DNA of 64,000 nucleotides from Flavobacteriaceae bacterium (GCA_020346245.1 CP070778.1:2104276-2168275), one strand, 5' to 3'; positions 8,276-16,809 are shown, numbered from the stretch's first letter. Notes: generated by a model from the sequence alone, not told the origin. Numbers and translations: made by a program.

Positions 8276-8752
8276 TTAACGGTAGAACAACTGCGTAAAA
8301 TAGAGTTTTCCGCTGGCGTCTTTTTTTACACTTACCGCGGTATGTGTAAATTCACCTTCAATAGTTTTACGATGATTAGGGCTCTGGAGCCAATTTTCCA
8401 AAGCTGCGGCAGCATCCGGGTAATCTTTCGCAACATTTTCAGCCACGTATTCTGCATTGACTTCGCTAGAAATGTTGGAGGCTCTTGCACTAAAGTTATC
8501 ATGGCTTAAACTGCCTTTGGCAATCATATAGTCTGTATGTGTATTGGCATAGTCATAGGCAACTTTACTAAAGAGTAATGATGAATAGCCCAGATTCATT
8601 CTATGGTCATTGACAATATCCAATAGGGCCTCTTCTACCAAAACGGCATTTTCAGAACTCGGAATATCTGTATTTTCTATGGACTCTGTGCTACAGGATC
8701 CAGCCAACAATACAAATAAAACCGAGATAGCTATAGGCAATCTCATTTTCAT
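8276..8752 (-). CDS. CAP-domain (SCP/PR-1-like) lipoprotein
   Basis: A 158-residue exported lipoprotein. The signal peptide ends in a lipobox, LLAGSC, with the lipidated Cys at 20. The CAP fold is recognised from NDHRMNLGYSSL, the HTDYMIAKGSLSHDNF region (CAP histidine), VAENVAKDYPDAAAALENWL and SPNHRKTI (second histidine). Bacterial CAP proteins are of mostly unknown function and may bind lipids or act as proteases. It stands alone between the HAO group and cvpA. Confidence 0.85.
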   Translation of the reverse strand: MKMRLPIAISVLFVLLAGSCSTESIENTDIPSSENAVLVEEALLDIVNDHRMNLGYSSLLFSKVAYDYANTHTDYMIAKGSLSHDNFSARASNISSEVNAEYVAENVAKDYPDAAAALENWLQSPNHRKTIEGEFTHTAVSVKKDASGKLYFTQLFYR

Positions 8753-8899
8753 ATAGTGTTCTATTTGTAAGTAGGATAAAGAAAGAGTGGGGTGTTCTCT
8801 GGGACCCTTATCTAAAGGATCATCCTTGTAATATTAAAGAAATTATGAAAATGGCGCATGAAAAAGGTTCTTTTTTCGATGAACTGCACTTTTTATCAA

Positions 8900-9394
8900 T
8901 TATCCGTCTTTAAATGCCGCTATAACGTTTCCATAAACCAGACTCCCGATATCCCTTACCGGGGTATAAAGTAAGGATTCTTTTACCGTATTGTTTTCTA
9001 GTGGATCAAATGATGGACTCGCGCTTTCAAAGAAATACAACAGTGTGCCAAGTATAACAGCAGTCTTTAAAAGACCAAACACACCACCTGTAATTTTATT
9101 TAGTAACCCAAGCATGGCAAAATCAGCTATTTTGGTTAATATTTTACCGGCCATGTTAACCAGAATCACGATTGCCAGAAAGGTAATAATGAATGCCGCC
9201 AATTTTATGTATGTTTCATCCCAATCCATGTTTTTGGAAAGGTAGCTACCTGTTAAATACGAAAATTTAATTGCTCCATAAAGCCCGATAATAATGGCGG
9301 CTAATGAAGCAATTTCAACAAAGAGTCCATTTCTTAGTCCTCTATACAGGCCATATACCAGAAACAAACCCAAAATAATATCCAGAATATTCAC
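8900..9394 (-). CDS. cvpA: CvpA family membrane protein
   Basis: A four-helix inner-membrane protein; the family is linked to colicin V production and envelope stress tolerance. The recognisable protein begins VNILDIILGLFLVYGLYRGL, so a GTG at 9394 is chosen as start, giving 164 residues. A longer ATG reading from 9493 adds 33 unrelated residues and would leave only 7 bp to the divergent neighbour; the GTG leaves room for promoters. Glycine-rich helices follow (FVEIASLAAIIIGLYGAIKF, LNKITGGVFGLLKTAVILG). Confidence 0.8.
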   Translation of the reverse strand: MNILDIILGLFLVYGLYRGLRNGLFVEIASLAAIIIGLYGAIKFSYLTGSYLSKNMDWDETYIKLAAFIITFLAIVILVNMAGKILTKIADFAMLGLLNKITGGVFGLLKTAVILGTLLYFFESASPSFDPLENNTVKESLLYTPVRDIGSLVYGNVIAAFKDG

Positions 9395-9500
9395 ACAAAA
9401 TTGTTTGCACAAAGATAGAATTTTGATTTGTACCTTTGAATTATACCAAATTAAGGATTCATGATGAATATTAGATTTTACACCTTTTTCCATAAATAAA

Positions 9501-9857
9501 GTGAGCAGGGATAGTCAATTAAAAGACAGGTGGCAAGAACTCATCACTAAATTGTCCGCAAAGTTTACCGATGGAGATCCAATAGATATAGATGGAATTA
9601 TATACCTTATTGGTGTCCAGGAATTGGGTCAATATCAAAGAACCTATAAAAAAGATGAGAAAGTTAACCTGATGCACATAGCAATATGTAAATTATTGGA
9701 ACCATACGGATACTATGAGTTTGAGTTTTTTGACGACGAAGGTTGGCCGCATTATATTGTAAAGGAAACACTTCCACCTTTAAAAGCAGGAGAGCAATCC
9801 ATATTAATGAAAGAAGCTATAGTGAATTATTTTGTAGAACGCGCTTTCATTTTGTAA
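9501..9857 (+). CDS. Conserved-looking hypothetical protein, 118 residues
   Basis: A soluble acidic protein starting at GTG (9501). I do not recognise a named domain. It begins SRDSQLKDRWQELITKLS, then has DGDPIDIDGIIYLIGVQELG, and a C-terminal half rich in aromatic and acidic residues (EPYGYYEFEFFDDEGWPHY). There is no signal peptide or membrane helix. It lies 6 bp before the monooxygenase-like gene and is probably co-transcribed with it. Confidence 0.7.
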   Translation: MSRDSQLKDRWQELITKLSAKFTDGDPIDIDGIIYLIGVQELGQYQRTYKKDEKVNLMHIAICKLLEPYGYYEFEFFDDEGWPHYIVKETLPPLKAGEQSILMKEAIVNYFVERAFIL

Positions 9858-9863
9858 ACCATC

Positions 9864-10172
9864 ATGATAAAACCCTACTATGCCGTAATTTTTACCAGCA
9901 CCCGAACTTCCGGGGATAAAGGTTATCGTTTAATGTCAAGGCAAATGGAAGAATTAGCTAAAAATCAACCGGGTTATCTGGGGTTTGAGAGTGCAAATGA
10001 TGAGATTGGAATATCAGTAAGCTATTGGGAAAACCTCGAATCTATATCCAAATGGAAATCTAATCTCAAACACATGGCCGCACAGGAACTGGGAAAAAAA
10101 GAATGGTATAAATGGTATAAAATACGGATCTGTATTGTTGAAAAAGAATATGAATTTACGGCTTCTTCATAG
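9864..10172 (+). CDS. Antibiotic biosynthesis monooxygenase (ABM)-like dimeric alpha-beta barrel protein
   Basis: A 102-residue small protein with the ABM/DUF4188-like ferredoxin fold pattern: YYAVIFTSTRT, then MSRQMEELAKNQPGYLGFES, then SVSYWENLESISKWKSN, which are the strand-helix-strand markers of the family. Relatives include heme-degrading and quinone-oxidising monooxygenases as well as proteins of unknown role. There is no signal peptide. It is the second gene of a probable two-gene unit. Confidence 0.75.
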   Translation: MIKPYYAVIFTSTRTSGDKGYRLMSRQMEELAKNQPGYLGFESANDEIGISVSYWENLESISKWKSNLKHMAAQELGKKEWYKWYKIRICIVEKEYEFTASS

Positions 10173-10274
10173 AATACGCTGTTTTAATATTTCCACCTGA
10201 ACCTATAGTAGAAACTATATGCAATGATAACAATTGGTTAAAATTAGTGCATGTTTATTGGGGATATAAAAAAT

Positions 10275-10282
10275 TACATTTG
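10275..10282 (+). promoter_or_regulatory. Bacteroidota -7 box for glpD
   Basis: TACATTTG is an exact TAnnTTTG match, 35 bp before the glpD ATG. A TTT triplet at 10254-10256 sits at an acceptable -33 spacing (18 bp). Confidence 0.55.
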
Positions 10283-10317
10283 CATGAAGTTTTAGTGATT
10301 ATTGACTTATATAAAGT

Positions 10318-11985
10318 ATGAAAGAGAATGTGCGATTTTCAAACCTTGATAGGAGTAAAATCATTCAAAAACTAACCAAAACCAAATTTGACCTTGTAAT
10401 AATAGGTGGTGGAATAACGGGGGGTGGTATTGCTCTAGACGCAGCTTCCAGAGGACTAAAAGTGGCATTACTGGAAAAAGGGGATTTTGCCTCAGGTACC
10501 AGCAGTAAGTCTACGAAGTTAATTCATGGTGGTCTCCGGTATCTTAAGCAATTTGATTTTTGGTTAGTAAAAGAAGTAGGATCTGAAAGGGCTATTGTTC
10601 ACAAACTCGCACCACATCTGGTACTTCCCGAAAAAATGCTACTTCCTTTAATTGATGGCGGTTCCTATGGAAAATGGCTTACTTCTATTGGATTGAAGGT
10701 ATATGATATTTTAGCGCAAGTAGCAGGTGATGACAAACGTAAAATGCTTGAAAAGAAAGAGGCATTAGAGATGGAACCCTTATTGCCGAAAAAGAAATTA
10801 AAAGGAGCGGGGTATTATGCAGAATATCGCACAGATGATGCCAGGCTCACAATTGAAAATATTAAGACGAGTCTTACTTCTGGTGCTGTTGCATTAAATT
10901 ATGCAGAGGTTACAGCTTTTGATTACGAAGAAGATATTATTTCAGGACTTCATTTTAAGGATGGTATGACGGGTGATGAATTCACACTTAAATCAAAATA
11001 TGTAATAAATGCTGCGGGCCCGTGGGTAGATGAATTAAGAAGTATTAATAACTCAAAAAAGGGCAAAAGACTTCATCTTACGAAAGGAGTTCATTTAGTA
11101 TTTCCACATGAAAAATTACCTGTAAAGCAATCCGTTTATTTCGATGTTCCTGATGGGCGAATGATTTTTGCTATCCCCAGAGGTAAAATTACCTATGTAG
11201 GAACAACAGATACTAACTATGATCAGGATAAAGATGATATACAACTAGATTTAGCCGACGCATTGTATTTAATTTCGGCAGTCAACAATATGTTTCCTAA
11301 AATTAATTTGGAATTGGATGATATTATTTCATCCTGGGCGGGTTTGCGCCCTTTAATCCATGAAGAAGGTAAATCTACATCTGAATTATCTCGTAAGGAT
11401 GAAATATTTGTTTCAGACAGTGGCCTTATAAGCATAGCAGGAGGTAAATTAACAGGGTATCGAAAGATGGCGGAAAGAGTCGTTAACCGATTATCAAAAA
11501 AAATGGTAGAGGAAGAGGGAATTGAACTCCCTGAATGCACAACTGAACATATTCCTTTATGTGGAAATGATTTCAAAAAATTCAAACACGTTAAAAAATA
11601 TATCTCAGAAATATTTGAACGAATCCAAAAAGATGGTTTTACCCAATATGATGCCTGGTATCTGGTAACAACCTATGGAAAGCAGACTGAAACTATATTA
11701 GAAGATTATTCCATTCAAAAAGATATGGATCCTTACATAAGAATGGCCAAATCCGAATTACATTATGGAATTAATTATGAAATGATAGCTACACCTATGG
11801 ACTTCTTTATTCGAAGAACAGGTCGATTATATTTCGATATTGAAAGCATTCCTTTTCTATTGGATCCTATTCTGGATGAATTCAAATCAATTTTTGAATT
11901 GGATGATTCGCAAATCCTATCATGGAAAGAGAAAATGCTGCAGGAAATACATGAGCATTCTATTTTTTCTATAGACCGGGTTTAG
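10318..11985 (+). CDS. glpD: FAD-dependent glycerol-3-phosphate dehydrogenase
   Basis: A 555-residue flavoprotein that oxidises glycerol-3-phosphate to dihydroxyacetone phosphate and passes electrons to quinone at the membrane. The FAD Rossmann motif IIGGGITGGG is at about 28-37, followed by the family signature GTSSKSTKLIHGGLRYL. Further GlpD landmarks are YVINAAGPWVDELR, TYVGTTDTNYD and SIAGGKLTGYRKMAERV, with the C-terminal alpha-helical domain after about 400. Its 3' end overlaps the convergent oxidoreductase gene by 4 bp. GpsA, which works in the opposite direction, is encoded 2.4 kb away. Confidence 0.95.
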   Translation: MKENVRFSNLDRSKIIQKLTKTKFDLVIIGGGITGGGIALDAASRGLKVALLEKGDFASGTSSKSTKLIHGGLRYLKQFDFWLVKEVGSERAIVHKLAPHLVLPEKMLLPLIDGGSYGKWLTSIGLKVYDILAQVAGDDKRKMLEKKEALEMEPLLPKKKLKGAGYYAEYRTDDARLTIENIKTSLTSGAVALNYAEVTAFDYEEDIISGLHFKDGMTGDEFTLKSKYVINAAGPWVDELRSINNSKKGKRLHLTKGVHLVFPHEKLPVKQSVYFDVPDGRMIFAIPRGKITYVGTTDTNYDQDKDDIQLDLADALYLISAVNNMFPKINLELDDIISSWAGLRPLIHEEGKSTSELSRKDEIFVSDSGLISIAGGKLTGYRKMAERVVNRLSKKMVEEEGIELPECTTEHIPLCGNDFKKFKHVKKYISEIFERIQKDGFTQYDAWYLVTTYGKQTETILEDYSIQKDMDPYIRMAKSELHYGINYEMIATPMDFFIRRTGRLYFDIESIPFLLDPILDEFKSIFELDDSQILSWKEKMLQEIHEHSIFSIDRV

Positions 11986-13325
11986 TTTATTTTCTTTTCC
12001 TCCAGTACCTTGGTGACTCCTGGCACGGGGATTGGGTAAAATCCATTGGTATCAGGTGTTACAGGAGGCATTGCATCCCAGCTATATTCATCCGGCATTA
12101 GATTCCTCCCGCTATTTAAGGCATCTTCAAAGGTGATTAATTGTCCTGAATATGTAGCCATCCTTCCAAGTATAGCCGTCATCGTTGTTTTTGCGGCATG
12201 TTCCGCATCACTTATAACCCCTCCGTTTTTAATAGAAGCAAAAAGAACATCATGTTCTGTTTGATAAGGATTAGGATCATTAGCCCCCTGATGTTCATAG
12301 ATCTTACAGCCATCATAACCTGTTATTATTCCTTTATTCTGAGAATCCAAGTAGATTTTACCTTTGGTACCCATAAGACTTTCGGATACATTGTCTAAGC
12401 AGCCTTTTTGATGTCTGCACTGACTGGATATTACCGCACCTGAGGGATAGGTGAATTCAACAAAATGATGGTCAAATATTTGGCCGTACTCCTTTCCTTT
12501 TCTTACTTCTCTGCCTCCCATACCCTGGGCATGAACCGGGAACTCTCCGATAAACCAATTAGCCACATCAATATTGTGAATGTGTTGCTCTACAATATGA
12601 TCCCCGCATAACCAGTTAAAATAATACCAATTGCGCATCTGATATTCCATTTCTGTTTGATTTTCCTGGCGCTCCTTGACCCATACCCCTGCACTGTTCC
12701 AATAAACCTGTCCGGATATGATCTGTCCTATTTTATCGGCCCTGATCTCCTCAAGACATGCCAAATAATTTTTTTGATAATGACGTTGCAGTCCAACAAC
12801 AACATTCAATTTTTTAGTTTTGGCAATTTTGGCTGTTTCCAGTACGCTTCGGATACCCTGGGCATCTGTTGCTACAGGCTTTTCCATAAAAACATGCTTA
12901 TTTTTACTTATTGCATATTCAAAATGGAGCGGTCTGAAACCAGGTGGTGTGGTTAATATTACTACATCTGCTTTATCTATTGCGGCCTTATACCCCTCAA
13001 ACCCCAAATGTTTATCTTCTTCTTTAAGTGCAATTTTGTCCGTATCAATAAATTTCCTGGACAAGATTTCGTAACAGCTATCCAGACGATCCTCAAATGC
13101 ATCGGCCATAGCAACTAATTTTACATTTTCCTTAGTACTCATGGCTTGTGCTGCAGCGCCGGTACCCCTTCCACCACATCCAACCAACGCAATTTTTATG
13201 GAATCATCCCCAAGAACATGTGCCGAAGCCGCCACGTCTAAAGGCACAGTTAAGATTCCACCTGCGGCAATAGCAGTATTTTTACAGAAATTTCTTCGGG
13301 AAACGGCGTGCTTGTTATTTTTCAT
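11982..13325 (-). CDS. Gfo/Idh/MocA family oxidoreductase with Tat signal
   Basis: A 447-residue NAD(P)-binding protein. The N-terminus carries a twin-arginine motif (SRRNFCKNTA) and a hydrophobic stretch, so it is probably exported folded with its cofactor. The dinucleotide fold begins KIALVGCGGRGTGAAAQAM near residue 43, and the family motif EKPVATDAQG follows near 150. Such exported members act on sugars or glycosides in Bacteroidota and Planctomycetota; the substrate is unknown. It begins 11 bp after the stop codon of the SUMF1-domain gene, so the two form an operon. Confidence 0.85.
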   Translation of the reverse strand: MKNNKHAVSRRNFCKNTAIAAGGILTVPLDVAASAHVLGDDSIKIALVGCGGRGTGAAAQAMSTKENVKLVAMADAFEDRLDSCYEILSRKFIDTDKIALKEEDKHLGFEGYKAAIDKADVVILTTPPGFRPLHFEYAISKNKHVFMEKPVATDAQGIRSVLETAKIAKTKKLNVVVGLQRHYQKNYLACLEEIRADKIGQIISGQVYWNSAGVWVKERQENQTEMEYQMRNWYYFNWLCGDHIVEQHIHNIDVANWFIGEFPVHAQGMGGREVRKGKEYGQIFDHHFVEFTYPSGAVISSQCRHQKGCLDNVSESLMGTKGKIYLDSQNKGIITGYDGCKIYEHQGANDPNPYQTEHDVLFASIKNGGVISDAEHAAKTTMTAILGRMATYSGQLITFEDALNSGRNLMPDEYSWDAMPPVTPDTNGFYPIPVPGVTKVLEEKKIN

Positions 13326-13336
13326 TTTTAAAGATT

Positions 13337-14353
13337 TTAATAGTCATCAATTGCAGTAAGCCAATAAGCTTCGATTTCTTCTTTTGGAGGAACTTTTTTA
13401 GGACGAATAATTCTAAAACCAACATTAGGGGCATTGGTAAACCACCATCGGCTTTTAGGAATCTGGGGATCAATTCTTTTCCATTCTGCTGAAGATCCCT
13501 GGCGGGCAGATGATCTGAGTGCATGACCGGAATCCATCCAGGAGCCTCCACGAACAGTCCTGGGATATAGTTTCGTTGGTTTTATGAAAGGATTGTTGTT
13601 AGTTTTTCCCAATCTATCGCCATAGGTATCCGAAGCGTATTGATCCATGGTCCATTCAGATACATTGCCATGCATATCATAAAGACCAAACTCATTGGGT
13701 TGCTTGGCACCAACTTTTTGATATTTTCCCTCGCTATTGTCCTTATACCATGCATATAAATTTAATTCAGCCGGGTCATCCCCAAAATGATAGGAGGAAG
13801 TACTCCCGGCCCTTGCCGCATACTCCCATTCGGCTTCTGTAGGAAGCCTGTAGAATCTTCCTGTTTTTGCACTAAGCCATTTGCAAAATGTCAATGCTGC
13901 ATATTGGGTTATATTTACAACGGGATACCCCTTTTTACCCATACCCTGACTCATATCAACATATGGAGTTGATGCGGAAGATATTGCGTCGATAGCTATG
14001 GCAACTTCACCATCCAAATCTTTAAGCCCGAAAGTATCAATTTGCCGCTCTAAGAAAAGCTCGTATTGATCCCACGTTATTTCAAATGTACTCATCCAGA
14101 AATCATCTACTGAAACCTTGTGCTGAGGCTTTTCATCATCGTTGTGGTTATTACTGCCCATCAAGAATTCACCACCTTTTACCGGATTCATTTTAATAAT
14201 AACATCACTTCCCGAAATTTCCTGAGAATAAGGAATAAAAGGATTTGTATTTTTTTTTATTCCTGAAGACTCGGCGTTTTCTTCGAAATCGAAAGCCATG
14301 GATGTAAATATGACCACTACCACTGCAAGAAAAGCGAAATATTTTTGATTCAT
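13337..14353 (-). CDS. Exported SUMF1 (formylglycine-generating enzyme-like) domain protein
   Basis: A 338-residue protein with an N-terminal signal peptide (hydrophobic run FAFLAVVVVIFTSMAF). The SUMF1 fold is clear from GGEFLMGSNNHNDDEKPQH, MSTFEITWDQYELF, RLPTEAEWEYAARAGS, YDMHGNVSEW, RTVRGGSWMD and NVGFRIIRP. The redox cysteines of true formylglycine-generating enzymes are absent from the RGGSW...RSSARQG stretch, so it should not activate sulfatases. It may instead be a structural or binding version, as in the gliding proteins GldJ and GldK. It is the upstream partner of the Tat-exported oxidoreductase. Confidence 0.85.
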   Translation of the reverse strand: MNQKYFAFLAVVVVIFTSMAFDFEENAESSGIKKNTNPFIPYSQEISGSDVIIKMNPVKGGEFLMGSNNHNDDEKPQHKVSVDDFWMSTFEITWDQYELFLERQIDTFGLKDLDGEVAIAIDAISSASTPYVDMSQGMGKKGYPVVNITQYAALTFCKWLSAKTGRFYRLPTEAEWEYAARAGSTSSYHFGDDPAELNLYAWYKDNSEGKYQKVGAKQPNEFGLYDMHGNVSEWTMDQYASDTYGDRLGKTNNNPFIKPTKLYPRTVRGGSWMDSGHALRSSARQGSSAEWKRIDPQIPKSRWWFTNAPNVGFRIIRPKKVPPKEEIEAYWLTAIDDY

Positions 14354-14431
14354 TTCAAAAGATTTGAAAACAACATCATCTCAAGATATTTCTAAAATAT
14401 TCATTTAGAAGCTAATAAAAAAATTTACGGC

Positions 14432-15436
14432 TCAATCTAATTTATCGGTGAGTGCTCTGAAAGTTTTTTTAGCACTCTTATGGTTATAAAGAATATCATA
14501 TACTGCGTTAATAATTGGAGTCCTGACTTTCTTTTTAAACGTTGATTTTAATTTATAGGCAGTTTCCGTTGCATAATAACCTTCTGCTATCATTTTCATT
14601 TCCATCATAGCACTTTTTACTGTATACCCTTTTCCAATCATATTGCCGAACATCCTGTTCCTGCTAAAAGTAGAATAGCCGGTTACCAGTAAGTCTCCCA
14701 GATAGGCAGAATTGTTGATATTGCGCTTCATCTTGTGAACTCTCGAAATATATCGCTTCATTTCCCTGATAGCGTTGCTCATCAGAACAGATTGAAAATT
14801 ATCACCATATCCCAAACCATGTGCTATTCCTGCCGCTAACGCGTAAATATTTTTGAGCATGGCCGCGTATTCAGTACCAATAATATCATCTGATATTTTA
14901 GTATTAATATAATGGCTGCTTAAATGCTCTGAAAGGATTTCTGCTTTTTCGGTATCGGCACAGGCAACTGTTAAGTATGACAAACGCTCTAAGGCCACTT
15001 CTTCAGCATGACAAGGGCCGGTTATAACACCAATATTTTCAAATGGAATAGCATATTTTTGATGAAAATGCTCCCCTACAATTAGTCCTGTTTCAGGTAC
15101 AATTCCTTTAATTGCCGAGAATATTATCTTATCACTTAAGGAGATAGTAAGTTTTTTGAGCTCACTCTCTAAAAAAGCTGATGGAATTGCAAAAATCAAC
15201 AGATTGGCCATGGCTACCGCTTCGTCCATATTATTGGTAAGTACCAGCTGTTCCAGCTTAAATTCTACGGAAGTAAGGTAGTTAGGATTGTGTTCGTTGG
15301 CTTTTATATATTCTAAGGCCTCTTCATTACGCATATACCAGATTACTTTATCCTTGTTTTCGGTGAGCATTTTTACAATAGCCGTAGCCCAGCTTCCGCC
15401 ACCCAATACCGCAATCTTAAGATCTTTTTCCATCAA
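14432..15436 (-). CDS. gpsA: NAD(P)-dependent glycerol-3-phosphate dehydrogenase
   Basis: A 334-residue soluble enzyme that reduces dihydroxyacetone phosphate to glycerol-3-phosphate for phospholipid synthesis. The N-terminal Rossmann motif AVLGGGSWATAI is at about 9-20. Family landmarks follow: FAIPSAFLESEL, FSAIKGIVPE with the catalytic Lys, GPCHAEEVA, EYAAMLKNIYALAAGIAHG, and the helical domain with GDLLVTGYSTFSRN. A TAnnTTTG box lies 16 bp upstream. Confidence 0.95.
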   Translation of the reverse strand: MMEKDLKIAVLGGGSWATAIVKMLTENKDKVIWYMRNEEALEYIKANEHNPNYLTSVEFKLEQLVLTNNMDEAVAMANLLIFAIPSAFLESELKKLTISLSDKIIFSAIKGIVPETGLIVGEHFHQKYAIPFENIGVITGPCHAEEVALERLSYLTVACADTEKAEILSEHLSSHYINTKISDDIIGTEYAAMLKNIYALAAGIAHGLGYGDNFQSVLMSNAIREMKRYISRVHKMKRNINNSAYLGDLLVTGYSTFSRNRMFGNMIGKGYTVKSAMMEMKMIAEGYYATETAYKLKSTFKKKVRTPIINAVYDILYNHKSAKKTFRALTDKLD

Positions 15437-15451
15437 TTGAATTTAGACCAT

Positions 15452-15459
15452 CAAATGTA
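15452..15459 (-). promoter_or_regulatory. Bacteroidota -7 box for gpsA
   Basis: The reverse strand reads TACATTTG, an exact TAnnTTTG match, 15 bp before the gpsA ATG, which would give a very short leader. A perfect palindrome lies about 50 bp further upstream. Confidence 0.5.
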
Positions 15460-15507
15460 CTTAAAAATAATAACCACTTACTCCATAACCTGCCATACTG
15501 AAAAAAC

Positions 15508-15526
15508 ATTTAACCCTGGGTTAAAT
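15508..15526. promoter_or_regulatory. Perfect 19-bp palindrome, candidate operator
   Basis: ATTTAACCC-T-GGGTTAAAT is a perfect inverted repeat of 9+1+9. It overlaps the plus-strand TAAATTTG box (15522-15529) and sits 72 bp upstream of gpsA. It is a good shape for a dimeric repressor site; no regulator is assigned. Confidence 0.5.
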
Positions 15527-15529
15527 TTG
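15522..15529 (+). promoter_or_regulatory. Bacteroidota -7 box for sRNA-like locus B
   Basis: TAAATTTG is an exact TAnnTTTG match, and its first five bases are the right half of the 19-bp palindrome. A transcript from here to the terminator would be about 185 nt. Confidence 0.4.
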
Positions 15530-15535
15530 TCAGGA

Positions 15536-15722
15536 GAGATTAAATAGTATAATAAAGAAAACGATGAAATGCGTAAAATTTTAACATAGGTCAACGGTTT
15601 TCAGGCAATGAAAACTTTGAATTTTGCGTTATTTACCTGAATAGGGTAAGGTTTGTAAAATTATTTTTGGTTGGTTATTTAGTTAGAAACCGCTCCGGAT
15701 TTGAATTCGGGGTGGTTTTTTA
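15536..15722 (+). ncRNA. sRNA-like locus B: GGTTGGTTATTTAG tract plus terminator
   Basis: TTTTTGGTTGGTTATTTAG is followed within a few bases by a continuous 11-bp stem (AAACCGCTCCG against CGGGGTGGTTT, with G-U pairs) and a T-run. The tract is identical over 14 bases to that at 43.9 kb. The start is inferred from the TAAATTTG box. There is no convincing ORF inside (only a six-codon ATG frame). It runs antisense to both neighbouring genes but overlaps neither. Confidence 0.45.
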
Positions 15723-15814
15723 TTATTAATGATGTAAGTTACCGGTAGAATGGAAAAGTTATTTGGCAGCTAAGGCGCAATAATAGGTTTCCTGATTTTT
15801 AGTGCCGATTGCAC

Positions 15815-16663
15815 TTATCTTTTCAAATATTTTTTCTTAAAATCTGAAGGATTTTCAGCAGTAATTTTTTTAAAAGTACGATTAAAATAAGAAAGACTTT
15901 CATAACCACATTCGTAACAAGTCTCACTGATATTGTGCCCTTTCATAAGTAAACGCTTGGCCTGGCTAATTCGATATTGGTTTAAAAATGACATAAATGG
16001 GCGACCCGTAGCTTCTTTAAAATATCTGCAAAAAGCTTCTTTGCTTAAATTGCTATACGAAGCCACTTCTTTAAGTTCTATTTTTCGCTGGTAGTTTTCA
16101 TCAATAAATGCATAGATATTCTTTAACCGGTCTTTTTGTTTTTGACTGTATTTATTTATGACCGGATGGTCATGTAATAAGACATATTCTTTAGATGCTG
16201 CTAAAATTGAGAAAATATGCAATACTTCGAGAAACTGCTTAAAAGGACTTAAAACGTGAAGTTTTTTCAACCTCGAGCCAATATTTGCTTTAGTATTAGC
16301 AGTGAAGGCAATTCCATATTGCGATTTTTCAAAAAGTTCAAAAACATCGGATAGCTCCGGGATTTCAGTAAATATTTTGTTCTTGAATGCCGAACTAACA
16401 TGCAAAACCTCTTTGTTGTATTCCGTCTGTATGCCATAATCAAAATTCAAATGGGGGATATTAGACCCTATTAATACCAGATCACTGTATTCATATTGAG
16501 AAATATGATCTCCCACATGTCTTGTGCCGTTGGCACCTTCAATATAGACTAATTCATATTCTGGGTGAAAATGCCAATAGAAAAGGTCATTTAATCTGGG
16601 ATTGTGCAGTAATCGGAATGAACTTTCGGCATCCGGATTTATCTGTTCGAGTTGAATTTTCAA
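15815..16663 (-). CDS. AraC family transcriptional regulator with cupin sensor domain
   Basis: A 282-residue regulator. The N-terminal half has the cupin pattern (FYWHFHPEYELVYIEGANG, later DLVLIGSNIPHLN) that usually binds a small molecule. The C-terminal 100 residues carry two helix-turn-helix motifs with the AraC signature: LKEVASYSNLSKEAFCRYF, then ISETCYECGYESLSYFNRTF and KKITAENPSDFKKKY. It is divergent from the PhyH dioxygenase gene with 146 bp between them, and a 23-bp inverted repeat lies in that gap, so it probably controls that gene and itself. Confidence 0.9.
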   Translation of the reverse strand: MKIQLEQINPDAESSFRLLHNPRLNDLFYWHFHPEYELVYIEGANGTRHVGDHISQYEYSDLVLIGSNIPHLNFDYGIQTEYNKEVLHVSSAFKNKIFTEIPELSDVFELFEKSQYGIAFTANTKANIGSRLKKLHVLSPFKQFLEVLHIFSILAASKEYVLLHDHPVINKYSQKQKDRLKNIYAFIDENYQRKIELKEVASYSNLSKEAFCRYFKEATGRPFMSFLNQYRISQAKRLLMKGHNISETCYECGYESLSYFNRTFKKITAENPSDFKKKYLKR

Positions 16664-16714
16664 ATTAAATATTTAACAAAATTGTTTTTATGGTCTATAA
16701 AAAAGATATAAAAT

Positions 16715-16737
16715 ATCAATATAGTTCAAATATTGAT
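16715..16737. promoter_or_regulatory. Inverted repeat between the AraC regulator and PhyH genes
   Basis: ATCAATAT-AGTTCAA-ATATTGAT is a perfect 8+7+8 inverted repeat. It lies 51 bp upstream of the regulator start and 72 bp upstream of the PhyH start, a good position for control of both divergent promoters. Confidence 0.45.
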
Positions 16738-16771
16738 CAAAATCAAGGTGGAGATCACTATTTTATCTCAT

Positions 16772-16779
16772 TAGATTTG
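16772..16779 (+). promoter_or_regulatory. Bacteroidota -7 box for the PhyH gene
   Basis: TAGATTTG is an exact TAnnTTTG match, 30 bp before the ATG at 16810. No -33 TTG is present at the right distance, which fits a promoter needing an activator such as the divergent AraC protein. Confidence 0.5.
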
Positions 16780-16809
16780 AAAATCGTTTAATCACAATAC
16801 AGAATTATT

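Larger units (their letters stand above)
15437..15814. other. Intergenic stretch with palindrome and sRNA-like locus
   Basis: No protein gene is supported. The region contains the gpsA -7 box on the reverse strand, a perfect 19-bp palindrome at 15508-15526, a plus-strand TAnnTTTG box overlapping it, and an sRNA-like element ending in a terminator at 15687-15719. From 15725 to 15814 I see only a weak hairpin near the araC-type stop codon. Confidence 0.6.

Noticed and set aside
8814-8827. Short palindrome AAGGAT-C-ATCCTT between the CAP lipoprotein and cvpA genes
   Set aside because: Only 6+1+6 with no T-run and no clear position relative to a promoter.
8845-8913. Small plus-strand ORF of 22 codons starting MKMAHEKGS
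   Set aside because: It overlaps the 3' end of cvpA in antisense, has no recognisable features and no promoter box.
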